NCBI RefSeq assembly: GCF_003116035.1 | Contig: NZ_LGQW01000015.1 | Coordinates: 736,086-800,085 of the forward strand | DNA: 64,000 nucleotides | Source: Azospirillum sp. TSH64 | GTDB taxonomy: Bacteria; Pseudomonadota; Alphaproteobacteria; Azospirillales; Azospirillaceae | Reading direction: 5' to 3' | In this document: positions 36,200 to 46,988 of the stretch, one piece after another | Numbering within the stretch: position 1 is the stretch's first letter | How the letters are laid out: every line of letters starts with the position of its first letter | The notes under the pieces: model-generated | Told to the model about the DNA's origin: nothing | What the model saw: only the letters and a program-made list of their open reading frames with translations | Database searches by the model: none | Made by a program: the position numbers and the translations under genes

Positions 36200-37108
36200 A
36201 TGCTACTTGAAGGAAAGGCCGTCATCGTCACCGGTGCCGGTGGCGGGATCGGCCGCGACATCGCCATCGCGATGGCTGCCGCCGGCGCTGCGGTGGTGAT
36301 CAACGACGTGGGGGCGTCGCTCGGCGGCGCCGGCCTGTCGGCGACGCCGGCCGAGGAAACCAGGGCCATCATCGAGCGGGCAGGCGGCCGCGCCTGCGTC
36401 AGCACCGACAGCGTCGGCGAATGGGCCAGCGCGCAGAAGATCGTGCAGGCGGCGCTGGACCATTTCGGCCGCATCGACGCGGTGGTCAACAATGCCGGCA
36501 TCCTGCGCGACGCCATGTTCCACAAGCTGTCGCCGGAAGACTGGCTGTCCGTCATCGCCGTCCACCTGAACGGCAGCTTCTTTGTCAGCCGGGCCGCCGC
36601 CGACCATTTCCGCGCACAGGAAAAGGGCGCCTACGTCCACATGACCAGCACGTCCGGGCTGATCGGCAATCTGGGGCAGTCGAACTACTCCGCGGCCAAG
36701 CTCGGCGTCGCCGCCCTGTCCAAGTCGATCGCGCTGGACATGAAGCGCTACAACGTGCGCTCCAACTGCATCGCCCCCTTCGCCTGGAGCCGGATGACCA
36801 GCGGCATCCCCGCCGAGACACCCGAGCAGAAGGCCCGCGTCGAAAAGCTGATGCGGATGACGCCGGCCAAGAACGCGCCGCTCGCCGTCTATCTGGCGTC
36901 CGACGCCGCCCAGGACGTCACCGGGCAGATCTTCGCGGCGCGCAACAACGAGATCGTCCTGATGAGCCAGAGCCGGCCGCTGCGCACGATCCACCGCGGC
37001 GAGGGCTGGACGCCCGACACCATCGTCGAGCACGGCATGGCGGCGCTGAAGCCGTCCTTCGTGCCGCTCGACCGCAGCGCCGATGTGTTCAGCTGGGATC
37101 CCGTCTGA
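36200..37108 (+). CDS. SDR-family 3-hydroxyacyl-CoA dehydrogenase (17-beta-HSD4-like)
   Basis: A 302-residue SDR with intact features: VTGAGGGIGRDIAIAMAAAG, VVNNAGILRDAMF, and TSTSGLIGNLGQSNYSAAKL carrying Ser, Tyr and Lys. Length and sequence recall the dehydrogenase half of peroxisomal multifunctional enzyme 2, which oxidises (R)-3-hydroxyacyl-CoA. That fits the MaoC hydratase at 33009. The gene follows the dehydrogenase pair by 23 bp. Confidence 0.9.
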   Translation: MLLEGKAVIVTGAGGGIGRDIAIAMAAAGAAVVINDVGASLGGAGLSATPAEETRAIIERAGGRACVSTDSVGEWASAQKIVQAALDHFGRIDAVVNNAGILRDAMFHKLSPEDWLSVIAVHLNGSFFVSRAAADHFRAQEKGAYVHMTSTSGLIGNLGQSNYSAAKLGVAALSKSIALDMKRYNVRSNCIAPFAWSRMTSGIPAETPEQKARVEKLMRMTPAKNAPLAVYLASDAAQDVTGQIFAARNNEIVLMSQSRPLRTIHRGEGWTPDTIVEHGMAALKPSFVPLDRSADVFSWDPV

Positions 37109-37128
37109 TCCCGCCACCGGAGTGATCG

Positions 37129-38328
37129 ATGATGAGACGAGCAGCCTTTGTCAGCCCGGTCCGCACACCGGTCGGCACGTTCGGCGGCAGCCTTCAGCCG
37201 GTGCCGGTCGAGGAACTCGGCGCGGTGGCGGTCAGGGCCGTGCTGGAACGCACGGGCATCGACCCGGCGCTGATCGAGGACGTGGTCTTCGCCCAATCCT
37301 ATGCCAACAGCGAGACGCCCTGTGTCGGGCGTTGGATCGCCCTGCATGCCGGGCTGCCCATCGAGGTTCCGGGGATGCAGCTGGACCGCCGCTGCGGCGG
37401 TGGTCTGCAGGCGCTGATCACCGCCGCCATGATGGTCGAGACCGGGGCCTGCGACGTCGTGCTGGCCGGCGGCGTCGAGAGCATGAGCAACATCGAATAC
37501 TATACGACCGGCATGCGCTGGGGTGCCCGGTCCGGAAACGCCGCTCTCTACGACCGGCTCGACCGCGGGCGGGAGCGGTCGCAGCCCGAGCACCGCTTTG
37601 GTCCCATCTCCGGCATGATCGAGACGGCCGAAAACCTCGCCCGCATCCATGGGATCGCGCGGGATGAGGCCGACGCCTTCGCCGCCGAGAGCCATCGGCG
37701 TGCCGCCGCCGCCTGGGAGGCCGGGCGTTTCGATGAGGAGGTCGTCCCCGTCACGGTTCCCCGCCGCAAGCAGGAGCCGGTGGTGGTCAGCCGTGACGAG
37801 GGCATCCGTCCAGCAACAAGTCCGGAAAGCCTTGCGCGCCTGAGCCCCCTGACCAAGGGCGGCACCGTGACCGCCGGCAATGCCAGCCAGCAGAACGACG
37901 CCGCCGCGGCCTGCCTCGTGGTCGCCGAGGACAGGCTGGAGGCGCTGGGACTGTCGCCGATGGGCTTTCTCTCCGGCTGGGCGGCAGCGGGTTGCGATCC
38001 GGCGACCATGGGCTTCGGCCCGGTCCCGGCGGTGAAGCGGCTGTTCGGCAAGACCGGGCTGTCCTTCGCCGACATCGATCTGGTGGAGCTGAACGAGGCC
38101 TTTGCAGCACAGGTGCTGGCGGTGCTCAAGGGGTGGGACTGGGACGACCGCTCCCGCCTCAACGTGAACGGCTCGGGCATCTCGCTCGGTCATCCGATCG
38201 GGGCGACCGGAGTGCGGATGATGACCACGCTGCTGCACGAGCTGCGCCGCCGCAAGGGACGTTACGGGCTGGAAACCATGTGCATCGGCGGCGGGCAGGG
38301 TCTTGCCGCCCTGTTCGAGGCGGCCTGA
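37129..38328 (+). CDS. Thiolase (acetyl-CoA acetyltransferase family)
   Basis: A 399-residue thiolase. The nucleophile Cys89 lies in QLDRRCGGGLQA, and the C-terminal motifs NGSGISLGHPIGATG and MCIGGGQGLA carry the catalytic His and Cys. It would cleave a 3-oxoacyl-CoA to acetyl-CoA or propionyl-CoA plus a shorter acyl-CoA. GGAG lies 6 nt before the ATG at 37129 (a second ATG follows directly). The stop is only 4 bp before the CoA-transferase GTG. Confidence 0.92.
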   Translation: MMRRAAFVSPVRTPVGTFGGSLQPVPVEELGAVAVRAVLERTGIDPALIEDVVFAQSYANSETPCVGRWIALHAGLPIEVPGMQLDRRCGGGLQALITAAMMVETGACDVVLAGGVESMSNIEYYTTGMRWGARSGNAALYDRLDRGRERSQPEHRFGPISGMIETAENLARIHGIARDEADAFAAESHRRAAAAWEAGRFDEEVVPVTVPRRKQEPVVVSRDEGIRPATSPESLARLSPLTKGGTVTAGNASQQNDAAAACLVVAEDRLEALGLSPMGFLSGWAAAGCDPATMGFGPVPAVKRLFGKTGLSFADIDLVELNEAFAAQVLAVLKGWDWDDRSRLNVNGSGISLGHPIGATGVRMMTTLLHELRRRKGRYGLETMCIGGGQGLAALFEAA

Positions 38329-38332
38329 AGCG

Positions 38333-39595
38333 GTGCCGCGCGAAATCACCCTCGACGCGCTGGACTTCACCGAGTTCGTGCGTCCCGGCGATCTGGTCGC
38401 CTGGGGGCAGGCGGCGGCGGAGCCGCTGCCGCTGACCGCCGCCTTGATGACCCAGCGCCATCGCATCGGCGGCTTCCGCGCCTTCCTGGGGATCACGCTG
38501 ACCGGGACGGCCGATCCGGCGCATGCCGATGCCGTCACCTTCTCCAGCTATTGCGGCACCGGGGAGAACCGGCGGCTGGCCGCCGCCGGGTTGCTCGACC
38601 CGCTGCCCTGCCATTACTCGGACATGGCGGCCAGGCTTCCCGGAGCGGTCGACGTTCTGCTGGTGCAGGTGGCGGAAGGGCCGCATGGGTTCAGCCTCAG
38701 CCTCGCGCACGAGTATCTGGTGCCGCTGGTCGCCGCGGCCCGTCTGGTCATCGCCGAAGTGAACGGGCGGGCTCCCTGGACCGGGGGGGACGGGGTCCTG
38801 CCGGCCGACGCCATCGACGTGATGGTGCGGACCGCGCGGCCGGTGGTGGAGTTGCCGGCAGCTGATGCCGGTCCCGTGGACCGGGCGATCGCCCGGCGGG
38901 TCGCCGCCCTGATCGAAGATGGTTCGACCTTGCAGATGGGGCTGGGTGGCGTGCCTAAAGCGATCCTGGGCGACCTCGCCGATCGGCGCGACCTGGGGAT
39001 CCACTCCGGCGTGATCGGCGACGAGGTGGTCGACCTGATCGAGCGGGGCGTCGTGACGAACGCCCGCAAGACGGTCGATCGCGGGGTGTCGGTGGCCGGA
39101 ATGCTGATGGGCAGCCGGCGTCTGTACCAGTTCGCCGACCGAAATCCGGCGGTGTCGCTGCGGGCCACCGCCTACACGCACGATACCGGCGTTCTGGAGA
39201 GCATCGATCGCTTCGTCGCGATCAACTCCGCGATCGAGGTGGATCTGACCGGCCAGATCAATGCCGAAACGGTCAGGGGGGTCCATGTCGGTGCGGTCGG
39301 CGGTGCGGTCGATTTCCTGCGCGGTGCCCACCGCTCGCGCGGTGGACTGCCCATCATCGCCCTGCCGGCGACCGCCGGCGGCGGAGATCGGACGGTCAGC
39401 CGCATCGTCGGCCACCTCTCCGGCCCGGTCAGCACGGCCCGCTCCGATGCCGGCATCATCGTGACGGAGCATGGCCTGGCCGATCTGCGCGGCCTCACCC
39501 TGTCGCAGCGGGTGAAGCGGATGATCGACGTCGCGGCCCCACCGTTCCGCGAGGGGCTGGAACGCGAAGCCCGTCAGCTTGGGCTGGCGCGCTGA
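38333..39595 (+). CDS. Acetyl-CoA hydrolase/transferase family CoA-transferase
   Basis: A 420-residue class I-type CoA-transferase of the 4-hydroxybutyrate/acetyl-CoA transferase group. GLGGVPKAIL near residue 206 and the probable catalytic Glu in INSAIEVDLTGQINAE near 300 are present. It moves CoA between acyl-CoA and a free acid, probably recycling CoA from a product to the incoming substrate. The GTG at 38333 follows the thiolase stop by 4 bp; the ATG at 38303 is inside the thiolase gene and less likely. Confidence 0.88.
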   Translation: MPREITLDALDFTEFVRPGDLVAWGQAAAEPLPLTAALMTQRHRIGGFRAFLGITLTGTADPAHADAVTFSSYCGTGENRRLAAAGLLDPLPCHYSDMAARLPGAVDVLLVQVAEGPHGFSLSLAHEYLVPLVAAARLVIAEVNGRAPWTGGDGVLPADAIDVMVRTARPVVELPAADAGPVDRAIARRVAALIEDGSTLQMGLGGVPKAILGDLADRRDLGIHSGVIGDEVVDLIERGVVTNARKTVDRGVSVAGMLMGSRRLYQFADRNPAVSLRATAYTHDTGVLESIDRFVAINSAIEVDLTGQINAETVRGVHVGAVGGAVDFLRGAHRSRGGLPIIALPATAGGGDRTVSRIVGHLSGPVSTARSDAGIIVTEHGLADLRGLTLSQRVKRMIDVAAPPFREGLEREARQLGLAR

Positions 39596-39620
39596 AGCTT
39601 GATTTCCGGCAGGAGGCATC

Positions 39621-40400
39621 ATGGACTTGCGGTTGGCCGGGAAGGTCGCCGTCGTGAACGGCGCCAGCCAGGGCATCGGCTATGCCATCGCGCGCATGCT
39701 GGCCGGTGAAGGGATGAAACTGGCGATCAGCGCCCGTAAGGAGGCGGCGCTGGCGGACGCGGCGGACCGCATCCGCAGCCAGACCGGCGCCGAGGTGCTT
39801 CCCATCACCGCCGATATCCGCAGCGCCGAGGATTGCGAGCGCATCGTCACGCAATCCCTCGCCCATTACGGGGGAGCGGACGTGTTGGTCAACAACGACG
39901 GCGCGCCACCGGTCGGCGAGCTGCTCGGCTTCGACGATGCCCGATGGGCGATGGCGGTCGAGCAGAATTTGATGAGCGTCGTCCGCCTGACCCGCGGCTT
40001 CGTCCCGTCGATGCGGCGGCGCGGCGGCGGCAGTGTGGTCAACATCACCGCCATATCGGCCATCCAGCCGATCGCCAGCTATGGGCTGTCCGTCGCGACC
40101 TGGGCGGGGGTGATCGGCTACGCCAAAACCGCGTCGATCGAACTTGGCGCCGACAACATCCGCATCAACACCGTTTGCCCAGGGCCGGTGCATACCGGGC
40201 GCCTCGAAAAGGCGTCCGCGAAGATCGGAAGCAGCCTGGAGGATCTGAGGGCGGCCTTGGGTCGGGAGATTCCGCTTGGCCGTGTCGGCGAACCGGAAGA
40301 GGTCGCCGACGTGGTGGCGTTCCTGGCCTCGCCGCGCAGTTCCTACGTCACCGGCGCGACGCTGCAGGTCGATGGCGGCATGCTGAAGGGGATCCGCTGA
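39621..40400 (+). CDS. SDR-family protein lacking the catalytic lysine
   Basis: A 259-residue SDR with a normal cofactor site ([20 protein letters not shown]) but NNDG in place of NNAG. The Ser region is [10 protein letters not shown] and the Tyr motif is [11 protein letters not shown], so Val takes the place of the Lys. The C-terminal [15 protein letters not shown] is standard. This is the second odd SDR of the island; similar sequences form a known FabG-like branch, but their mechanism is unclear. It ends the operon beginning at 33009 and converges on the cupin gene with a 27-bp gap. Confidence 0.86.
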   Translation: MDLRLAGKVAVVNGASQGIGYAIARMLAGEGMKLAISARKEAALADAADRIRSQTGAEVLPITADIRSAEDCERIVTQSLAHYGGADVLVNNDGAPPVGELLGFDDARWAMAVEQNLMSVVRLTRGFVPSMRRRGGGSVVNITAISAIQPIASYGLSVATWAGVIGYAKTASIELGADNIRINTVCPGPVHTGRLEKASAKIGSSLEDLRAALGREIPLGRVGEPEEVADVVAFLASPRSSYVTGATLQVDGGMLKGIR

Positions 40401-40427
40401 GGCGGCGGACTCCCCGGTGATCCCTGT

Positions 40428-40796
40428 TCAGCCGCGCAGAAAGCCGCTGGCCGGATCGATCCAGTCCTGCCGGGGCGGGTTGAAGATGTCGTATTCGAGC
40501 GTGTCCTCCAGGGCCTCGACGCTGTGGGGCAGGCCGGAAGGGATCACCACGATCCCACCGGCGCCGACGACGATCTCCTGTTCCCCCTCATCGCCGAACG
40601 CGAATTTCAAGGCGCCGGAGATGACGTGGGTGAACTGTTCGTTCGGGTGGGAATGGCGGGGCACCGTGTCGCCCTTGCGGAACTTCACCTCGCCGACCAT
40701 CACGGTCTCGCTCGTAACGAAGCGCCGGGTGATCGATCCACGCAGATGTTCCGACGGCAGGTCGGACCAGATGTAGTGTGTCGCCTGTTTGGCCAT
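40428..40796 (-). CDS. Cupin-domain protein
   Basis: A 122-residue single-domain cupin. The metal-binding motif RHSHPNEQFTHV near residue 47 and the second motif IPSGLPHSVEAL near 86 supply three His and one Glu. Such small cupins can be isomerases, dioxygenase-like enzymes or effector sensors. GAGGGAAA precedes the ATG. It is divergent from the binding protein gene at 41067, with operator site E between, so it may be part of the same regulon. Confidence 0.88.
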   Translation of the reverse strand: MAKQATHYIWSDLPSEHLRGSITRRFVTSETVMVGEVKFRKGDTVPRHSHPNEQFTHVISGALKFAFGDEGEQEIVVGAGGIVVIPSGLPHSVEALEDTLEYDIFNPPRQDWIDPASGFLRG

Positions 40797-40880
40797 TTTC
40801 CCTCATTCCCGATAAATCGTTTGTCGACTTCAAAACATTCTCCCGACGAACGGCGTGACCACAACGGAAGAAATTCGGGC

Positions 40881-40897
40881 CATAGTAAAATCCTATG
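40881..40897. promoter_or_regulatory. CATAG-N7-CTATG site E
   Basis: CATAG, TAAAATC, CTATG, located 84 bp before the cupin start (minus strand) and 170 bp before the binding-protein start (plus strand). It could control both divergent genes. Confidence 0.65.
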
Positions 40898-41066
40898 AGA
40901 GGAATAGTTTAAAACTGGCGTATTACCGCTGGAAATACATTGTCGGTGAATACACTGTTTCCCGGATATTTGCAGGCGCCCGATGATCGGCGGCCGGTAG
41001 GCGCACGGCCTGCCGGACCGACACGGTGCGTCCTGCCAGCACCAATTCAAATCAGGGAGAGGGACC

Positions 41067-42263
41067 ATGAAGGGAAGCGTCAGGCTGGCTCTGGCCGTCG
41101 GCGGCATGATCACCTTGGCGGCCGGGACCGGCCGGGCGGCGGACGAGGTGGTCAAGCTCGGCCTCTCGGTGCCGCTGTCCGGTACCGCGGCCGTCTGGGG
41201 CAAGGCGGCGGACTGGCTCTGCAAGCGGGCGGCGCAGGACGTCGCCGCAGCGGGAGGGGTCAAGGTCGCCGGCAAGACCTATTCTTTCGAATGCATCTCC
41301 TACGACAACAAATACAACGCCGCCGACGGGGCGAAGGTGGCGCAGACGCTGCTGAACCGCGACGGGGTGCGCTTCATCGCGCTGAGCATCGGAACCGCGC
41401 CGGTGCGGGCGTTGCAGTCGCTGTCGGAACGGAATGGCGCCCTGCTGTTCACGGTTGCCTGGGGCGCCAGCATCAAGGGTCCGAACTTCCCGCTGACCTT
41501 CACCCAGATGAACACGCCGTACGAACTGTTCGGACCGCTTCTGGGCTATGTGAAGAACGAGAATCCCGGTATCAGGACGGTGGTGCTGCTCAATCCCAAC
41601 GACGCGACGGGGCAGGACTCCGAACCGGTCAACCGCAAGGTCTGGGAGTCGCTGGGCGTCAAGGTGGTGTCGAGCGATTGGTACGAGCGCGGAACCACCG
41701 AGTTCCAGCCGATCGCCGCCAAGATCGCCGGCATGAAGCCGGATGCGGTCGACCTCGGAACCTCGCCCCCCGGCGAGAGCGGCTCGATCCTCAGGGAGCT
41801 GAAGGTGCTGGGCTGGGACGGCGTGAAGGTCGAAGGCACAGGATCGGGCACCGACGGCATCGTCCAGACCGGCGGCGAGGCAGCCAACGGCGTCTATGTC
41901 GGTGCCGCCATTCCCTTCGACGGGCCGTTCGCGACAGAAAGACAGAAGGCGATCAACGAGGAGGCCCGCGCGACGTTCGGCGAGAACCTGAACGCCATCG
42001 AGATCGGCGCCTACAACGCCGTGATGGCGCTCAAGGCCGGCATGGAAAAGGCGCAGAGCGTCGATCCGCGCAAGGTCGCGGCGGCCCTGCCCGAGGTGGT
42101 GTTCGATTCCTTCTACGGGCCGGCCGCCTATGGTGGGAAGGCGGATTACGGGTCGGCGCAGCAGATGCTCATCCCCGTGATCGTCAGCCAGATTCAGGGC
42201 GGAAAGCTGGTGGAGCGGCAACGGATCCTGCCCGACGAGCTGAAGGCCCGCATCGGACAGTGA
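41067..42263 (+). CDS. ABC transporter periplasmic substrate-binding protein, second copy
   Basis: A 398-residue exported protein. The signal peptide runs to about residue 24 (ends GTGRA), followed by [20 protein letters not shown]. The two-lobe fold of the LivK/amide/organic acid group is clear ([19 protein letters not shown] near 110). It is only distantly similar to the 20940 protein, so the two may bind different ligands. GAGAGGGACC precedes the ATG. It is followed by a chemoreceptor gene 46 bp downstream and, after a control region, by the second permease set. Confidence 0.92.
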   Translation: MKGSVRLALAVGGMITLAAGTGRAADEVVKLGLSVPLSGTAAVWGKAADWLCKRAAQDVAAAGGVKVAGKTYSFECISYDNKYNAADGAKVAQTLLNRDGVRFIALSIGTAPVRALQSLSERNGALLFTVAWGASIKGPNFPLTFTQMNTPYELFGPLLGYVKNENPGIRTVVLLNPNDATGQDSEPVNRKVWESLGVKVVSSDWYERGTTEFQPIAAKIAGMKPDAVDLGTSPPGESGSILRELKVLGWDGVKVEGTGSGTDGIVQTGGEAANGVYVGAAIPFDGPFATERQKAINEEARATFGENLNAIEIGAYNAVMALKAGMEKAQSVDPRKVAAALPEVVFDSFYGPAAYGGKADYGSAQQMLIPVIVSQIQGGKLVERQRILPDELKARIGQ

Positions 42264-42309
42264 CGGCCGGCGGCGGACGATGCCGCCGCGTGCCAAACGG
42301 GGATTTCCA

Positions 42310-44685
42310 ATGTCCATCAGAACCAGGATCATGGGCGGCTTCCTCGGCCTGCTGCTGTTGACGGCAGCCGTCGCAGCCGCCGGCTGGCAGGGTCTGGAGG
42401 CCTTCGCGCGGCATGTCGCCGGCGCCCAGGCGGCGCAGCAGCTGGCGATGGATGCCGCCGCCATGGTCGCTGCCGGCGACAGGGCGGGGCGGGGTACGAC
42501 GCCGGGCAATGACGTGGACAAAGACTTGGGCAAGGACGCAGAGCGGCTGATCCGGCAGGTGCTCGCGGACATCGCCCTGGTCGGCCGGCTGTCGGAGATC
42601 GCCACCGGCGAGCAGGCGGTGCTCGAGGCGCCGGTCGGGGTCTTCAGGGCCGCCTTCGAGGAGCAGACCGCGCAGCAGGGCGCCATCCGGGAGATCAGCC
42701 GCTCCCTGACCGAGGTGACCGGGGGATTGCAGGCGGTGGCGACCGCCATCGCCGACGCCCAGGCCAAGGAGGTGTCGGCGGCGCGGACCGCCTTCGCCCA
42801 GGTGAAGCAGCGTCAGGCGAAGGCCGCGGTGGTTGATCAACTGATGAGCGCGCTCGGCCAGAACCTCGCGGAACTTCAAGGCGCGCAGGCCGTCTGGACG
42901 GGATCGGTCGATCCGGCCGATGCGGAGCGGCTGCGCTGGGTTCTAGACGGGACCGGGGGTGCGGTGACGGCCCTGCGGGCAAGGTTGGGCGACGGCGCGG
43001 CGGCGGCGCTGGCCGCCGCGCTGGACGCCTACACGGGGGCGCTCGATGCCGCGCTCCGCGCTGCCGACGGGCGGGGGCTCGACGGAGCGCTGGCGCTGGT
43101 GCGGGACCGCATGGGCCTGCTGAGGACTGCGGTTCTGGAGGAGCGCAATACCGTGAACGACCAGATGGAGGAGGCGCAGGATCGGCTGACCAAGGCCACC
43201 GATCTCCGCGATGCCGCGCTCACCACGATCGGGCTCAGCAACCGTGCGCAAGCCGAGGGTCTGGCGCTGGTCGCCAGCGGAACCGACAGCGCCGATCTCG
43301 ACGAATCGACCGGGCTGCTGCTGGGGATCACCGAGGAGATCTATTTCCGCGTCGCCGACCCGGACATCCGTCGGAATTTGGGCAGGCTTCGCAACGACAT
43401 CGGGCAGCTCCGCGCCGGCGCCGGGAAGATCGTCGCCGCCAAATCGGAGCAGCGGCGCCTGACCGCCAGCCTGTATGCCAGTGCCGGAGAGGTCACCGCG
43501 CAGGCCGAGCGGCTGCGCCGCCTCGGGCTCGACCGGATGGAGCAGGGGCGGCGGGAAGCCGGCTGGCTGATCGCGGCGGGGGTGTTGTTCGCCCTGGTGA
43601 TCGGGAGCGGCCTCGCCTGGGGGATCGGGCGGGGGATCACCGGTCCGCTGGCCGGGATCGTCACCGCCATGCGCCGTCTGGCCCGCGGCGAGATGATCGA
43701 CAGCGTGCCGGGCCACGACAGGCGGGACGAACTGCGCACCGTGGCGGAGGCGCTCGACGTCTTCCGGGCCAACATCCTGGAGATGGATCGCCTGAAGCGG
43801 GAGCAGGACGGCATCCGGGAGCAGGCGGGGATGGCGCGGCGCGCGGCGATGGAAACGCTCGCCGCGTCGTTCGACCGGAACGTCCATCGGGTGGTGGAGA
43901 CGGTGGGCTCCTCCGCCCGGAGCTTGCAGGACACCGCGTCGCGCCTGTCCGCGACCACCGGTCAGGCATCCGGCGAGGCGTCGAGCGCCGCGGACGCGGC
44001 CTCCGGCGTCACGAGCGACGTCCAGACCGTCGCTGCGGCGACGGAGGAGCTGTCGGCCTCGATCGGCGAGATCGGCCAGCAGATGGACAGCTCGGTCCGG
44101 ATCACGGCGGAAGCCACCGCTGCAGCCAGGGAGTCGACCCGCAAGATGGCCGCGCTGTCGCAGGCCGCGTCGGAGATCGAAGCCATCGTGCAGTTGATCC
44201 ACGGCATCGCCGAACAGACGAACCTGCTGGCGCTGAACGCCACCATCGAAGCGGCCCGGGCTGGAGAAGCGGGACGCGGTTTCGCCGTGGTCGCGGGGGA
44301 GGTCAAGCAGCTCGCCAGCCAGACCTCGCGGGCGACGGAGAGCATCACGGGCCGGATCCTGTCGGTGCAGAGGGCGTCGCAGGACTCGGCCCAGGCCATC
44401 CAGGCCATCACCGACATCATCGGCCGGATCGACGCGGTCACCGAAGGGGTGTCGGACGCCGTGGAAAAGCAGGGCATCGCGATCCGCGAGATCGCAACCG
44501 GAATGCAGCGGGTGGCCGGGAGGACGGGCGATGCCTCCAAGAGCATCGGCGGGGTCTCGGCCGCCATGGCGAGCACCGACGGGATTGCCGGACACGTTCT
44601 GGCTGCCGCGACGGCGCTGGCCGGCGAAGCGGATTCCCTGCGGGTGCAGGTGGACGGCTTCCTCAAGCAGGTGGCGTCGGCCTGA
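42310..44685 (+). CDS. Methyl-accepting chemotaxis protein
   Basis: A 791-residue chemoreceptor. Transmembrane helix 1 is about 10-30 ([18 protein letters not shown]). A long periplasmic helical sensor covers about 30-415 and has no recognised ligand motif. Helix 2 is about 417-440, HAMP about 440-495, and the signalling hairpin is centred on [20 protein letters not shown] near 635. The C terminus ends KQVASA with no CheR-binding pentapeptide. Located between the binding protein and permease genes, it probably detects the island's substrate directly or through the binding protein. Confidence 0.93.
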   Translation: MSIRTRIMGGFLGLLLLTAAVAAAGWQGLEAFARHVAGAQAAQQLAMDAAAMVAAGDRAGRGTTPGNDVDKDLGKDAERLIRQVLADIALVGRLSEIATGEQAVLEAPVGVFRAAFEEQTAQQGAIREISRSLTEVTGGLQAVATAIADAQAKEVSAARTAFAQVKQRQAKAAVVDQLMSALGQNLAELQGAQAVWTGSVDPADAERLRWVLDGTGGAVTALRARLGDGAAAALAAALDAYTGALDAALRAADGRGLDGALALVRDRMGLLRTAVLEERNTVNDQMEEAQDRLTKATDLRDAALTTIGLSNRAQAEGLALVASGTDSADLDESTGLLLGITEEIYFRVADPDIRRNLGRLRNDIGQLRAGAGKIVAAKSEQRRLTASLYASAGEVTAQAERLRRLGLDRMEQGRREAGWLIAAGVLFALVIGSGLAWGIGRGITGPLAGIVTAMRRLARGEMIDSVPGHDRRDELRTVAEALDVFRANILEMDRLKREQDGIREQAGMARRAAMETLAASFDRNVHRVVETVGSSARSLQDTASRLSATTGQASGEASSAADAASGVTSDVQTVAAATEELSASIGEIGQQMDSSVRITAEATAAARESTRKMAALSQAASEIEAIVQLIHGIAEQTNLLALNATIEAARAGEAGRGFAVVAGEVKQLASQTSRATESITGRILSVQRASQDSAQAIQAITDIIGRIDAVTEGVSDAVEKQGIAIREIATGMQRVAGRTGDASKSIGGVSAAMASTDGIAGHVLAAATALAGEADSLRVQVDGFLKQVASA

Positions 44686-45109
44686 CGGCGCCGCGCCCGG
44701 CCGCCGGTGGCGGCTTCCTCACCTGCAACCCGTATCCGGCATAGGCCGGTCCTATGGCTGGGCCGGCAGTCCGACTGGGGCCTAGGTCGCCCGACCGCCG
44801 GGTGTTATTCTTCCAAACCAGTTGGGCCTTAAGGGCCTGCGCATCCCAAAAAGTTCGTTGGTAAAACGGAATGTATGCGCTTCGCTGCGGGATCGTGCGA
44901 TCTCCTGGAAGCCCGCTCAAGACGTCATGCCCGCGGAAAAGATCAGCCGCCGCGCCGTCCTTCGATCGACGGCGCGATCCGCATCCGCGCGGGCCGCTTC
45001 CACCGAACCGGACCGCCGGCTTCCGGCAATAATTCATGAGACAGGGTGGAGACATGCAAAATACAGGAACGGTCGCCCATCTCCCGGTCCTCAAGCCGGG
45101 ATTCACGAC
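44686..45109. other. Intergenic promoter region with site F
   Basis: 424 bp between the chemoreceptor and permease genes. Apart from site F (44740-44756), no gene or clear hairpin is seen. The in-frame extension of the permease gene to 44822 is basic, low-complexity and rejected. Confidence 0.6.
44740..44756. promoter_or_regulatory. CATAG-N7-CTATG site F
   Basis: CATAG, GCCGGTC, CTATG. It lies 354 bp before the permease start at 45110, further than the other sites, so a long leader or a second promoter element is implied. Confidence 0.6.
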
Positions 45110-45982
45110 ATGACCCTCAACCTGATCATCGAGCAGGTGCTGAACGGATGTCAGCTCGGCGTGATGCTCTTCATGATGTCGGCCGGGCTCACGCTGGTGT
45201 TCGGCATCATGAACCTGATCAATCTGGCGCACGGCTCGCTCTACATGATCGGCGCCTACGTGGCGGCGAGCGTGCTGGCAGCGACGGGAAGCTTCCTGCT
45301 GGCCGTGCTGGTCGCGGTGCCGGCCGCCGCCGCGGTCGGCTATGCGGTCGACCGCATCCTGCTGAGGCACTTCTATCGCCGTAGCCATCTGGACCAGACG
45401 CTGGCGACCTTCGGGCTGATCCTGGCGGCGAACGAGCTGGTCCGCATGATCTGGGGGGCGACGCCCCTGGCCATGCCGTTGCCCGGCCTGCTGGCGGGAT
45501 CGGTGCCGCTGCTCCCCGACCTGCAATATCCGGTGTTCCGGCTGGTGGTCCTGGTGGTCGGGCTGGTCATGGCCGGAGTCCTCTATGTGCTGGTGACGCA
45601 CACCCGCGGCGGCATGTGGGTCCGCGCCGGAGCCAGCGACCGGACCATGGCGGCGGCGCTCGGCATCGACGTCTCGCGCGTCTTCTCCGTGGTGTTCGTC
45701 GCCGGCGCGGCCCTGGCCGGCCTGGCCGGCGTCATGGCCGGACCGATCCTCGCGGTCCAGGTCGGCATGGGAGAGCCGATCCTGATCCTGGCGCTGGTGG
45801 TCGTCGTGGTCGGCGGCCTGGGGTCGATCCGCGGCGCCTTCGTCGCGGCTCTGCTCATCGGCCTGGGCGACACCTTCGGCCGGGTGCTGCTGCACCCCGC
45901 CCTGGGGTCCATGGCGATCTACGTCATCATGGCGGCCCTGCTCGCCCTGCGACCGGGAGGTCTGTTTCCGAGCCATGCTTGA
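45110..45982 (+). CDS. Liv-type ABC transporter permease 1 (LivH-like), second copy
   Basis: A 290-residue membrane protein with LivH motifs (TLVFGIMNLINLAHGSLYMI near residue 27 and GASDRTMAAALGIDVSRV near 178). The start at 45110 begins MTLNLIIEQVLNGCQ, matching family N termini. The ribosome site is weak. It overlaps the LivM-like gene by 8 nt and belongs to a complete four-gene set. Confidence 0.92.
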   Translation: MTLNLIIEQVLNGCQLGVMLFMMSAGLTLVFGIMNLINLAHGSLYMIGAYVAASVLAATGSFLLAVLVAVPAAAAVGYAVDRILLRHFYRRSHLDQTLATFGLILAANELVRMIWGATPLAMPLPGLLAGSVPLLPDLQYPVFRLVVLVVGLVMAGVLYVLVTHTRGGMWVRAGASDRTMAAALGIDVSRVFSVVFVAGAALAGLAGVMAGPILAVQVGMGEPILILALVVVVVGGLGSIRGAFVAALLIGLGDTFGRVLLHPALGSMAIYVIMAALLALRPGGLFPSHA

Positions 45983-46988
45983 CAATCCTCAACAAACGAC
46001 CTTTCGACGGTCAGCATCCTTGTCCGGCCTGGAACCGCTACGCCGTCTGGCGCCGGTCATCATCCTGGTCGGCCTTCTGGCCCTCGTGCCGGTGCTGGCC
46101 GAGGGGCTGGACCAGCCGTTCCTGATACGCGTGTTCACCCGCATGGTGGTGTTCGCCATCGCCGCCGTCTCGCTGAACATCGTCCTGGGCGTCGCCGGGC
46201 TGGTCAGCCTGATGCATGCCGCCCTGTTCGGGCTCGGCGGCTACACCGTGGCGATCCTGGCGGAGCACGGCACGACCGAGCTGCTGGTCCTGGTGCCGGC
46301 GGCGGTCCTGGGAAGCGGGCTGGCCGCCGCGGCCTTCGGGCTGATCGCCCTGCGGACGGCCGGCGCCTACTTCATCATGATCACGCTCGCCTTCAACCAG
46401 ATGTTCTTCTACTTCTTCGTCGCGCTGGAACGGTACGGCGGCGAGGAGGGGCTTCAGGTCTCCACATCGCTCGACGTCGCCGGCATGGCGCTCGGCGGGC
46501 GGACCGCGATCTTCTACCTGTGCCTGGCGGTGCTGCTCGCCGTGCTGGTGGCGGGGACGCGGCTCGTCGACAGCCGCTTCGGCATGGTGATCCGCGCCGC
46601 CGCCGGCAACGACCGGCGCGTGTCCTCGGTCGGCATCGCGCCGCTGAGCTATCGTCTGGCGGTCTTCGTCATCGCCGGGGCGATCGCCGGACTGGCGGGA
46701 GCCCTGCTGGTCGTGTCGCAGACCTTCATCAGCCCGGCCGAGATGTCCTGGGTGCGATCCGGCGATCTGATCGTCATGGTCGTGCTCGGCGGCATGGCGA
46801 CGGTCTGGGGCCCGGCCCTGGGGGCCGTGGTGTTCCTGCTGCTGGAACTCGTCCTGTCGGCGCTGACCATCCATTGGCAGCTTCCCTTCGGCATCATCAT
46901 CATCCTGCTGGTCCTGTTCCTGCGCGACGGTCTCGCCAACCTGATCGGCGCCCTGCGCAGCGGCGACGGAGGGCGCGGCCATGACTGA
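45975..46988 (+). CDS. Liv-type ABC transporter permease 2 (LivM-like), second copy
   Basis: A 337-residue multi-helix permease. Family features are LNIVLGVAGLVSLMHAALFG near residue 57 and MVIRAAAGNDRRVSSVGIA near 204. It overlaps both neighbours by 8 nt, suggesting coupled translation. Confidence 0.92.
   Translation: MLDNPQQTTFRRSASLSGLEPLRRLAPVIILVGLLALVPVLAEGLDQPFLIRVFTRMVVFAIAAVSLNIVLGVAGLVSLMHAALFGLGGYTVAILAEHGTTELLVLVPAAVLGSGLAAAAFGLIALRTAGAYFIMITLAFNQMFFYFFVALERYGGEEGLQVSTSLDVAGMALGGRTAIFYLCLAVLLAVLVAGTRLVDSRFGMVIRAAAGNDRRVSSVGIAPLSYRLAVFVIAGAIAGLAGALLVVSQTFISPAEMSWVRSGDLIVMVVLGGMATVWGPALGAVVFLLLELVLSALTIHWQLPFGIIIILLVLFLRDGLANLIGALRSGDGGRGHD

Noticed and set aside
44822..45109. Longer permease gene starting at 44822
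   Set aside because: The added 96 residues are basic and low-complexity, and LivH proteins begin at the 45110 ATG; the region is better read as leader DNA.
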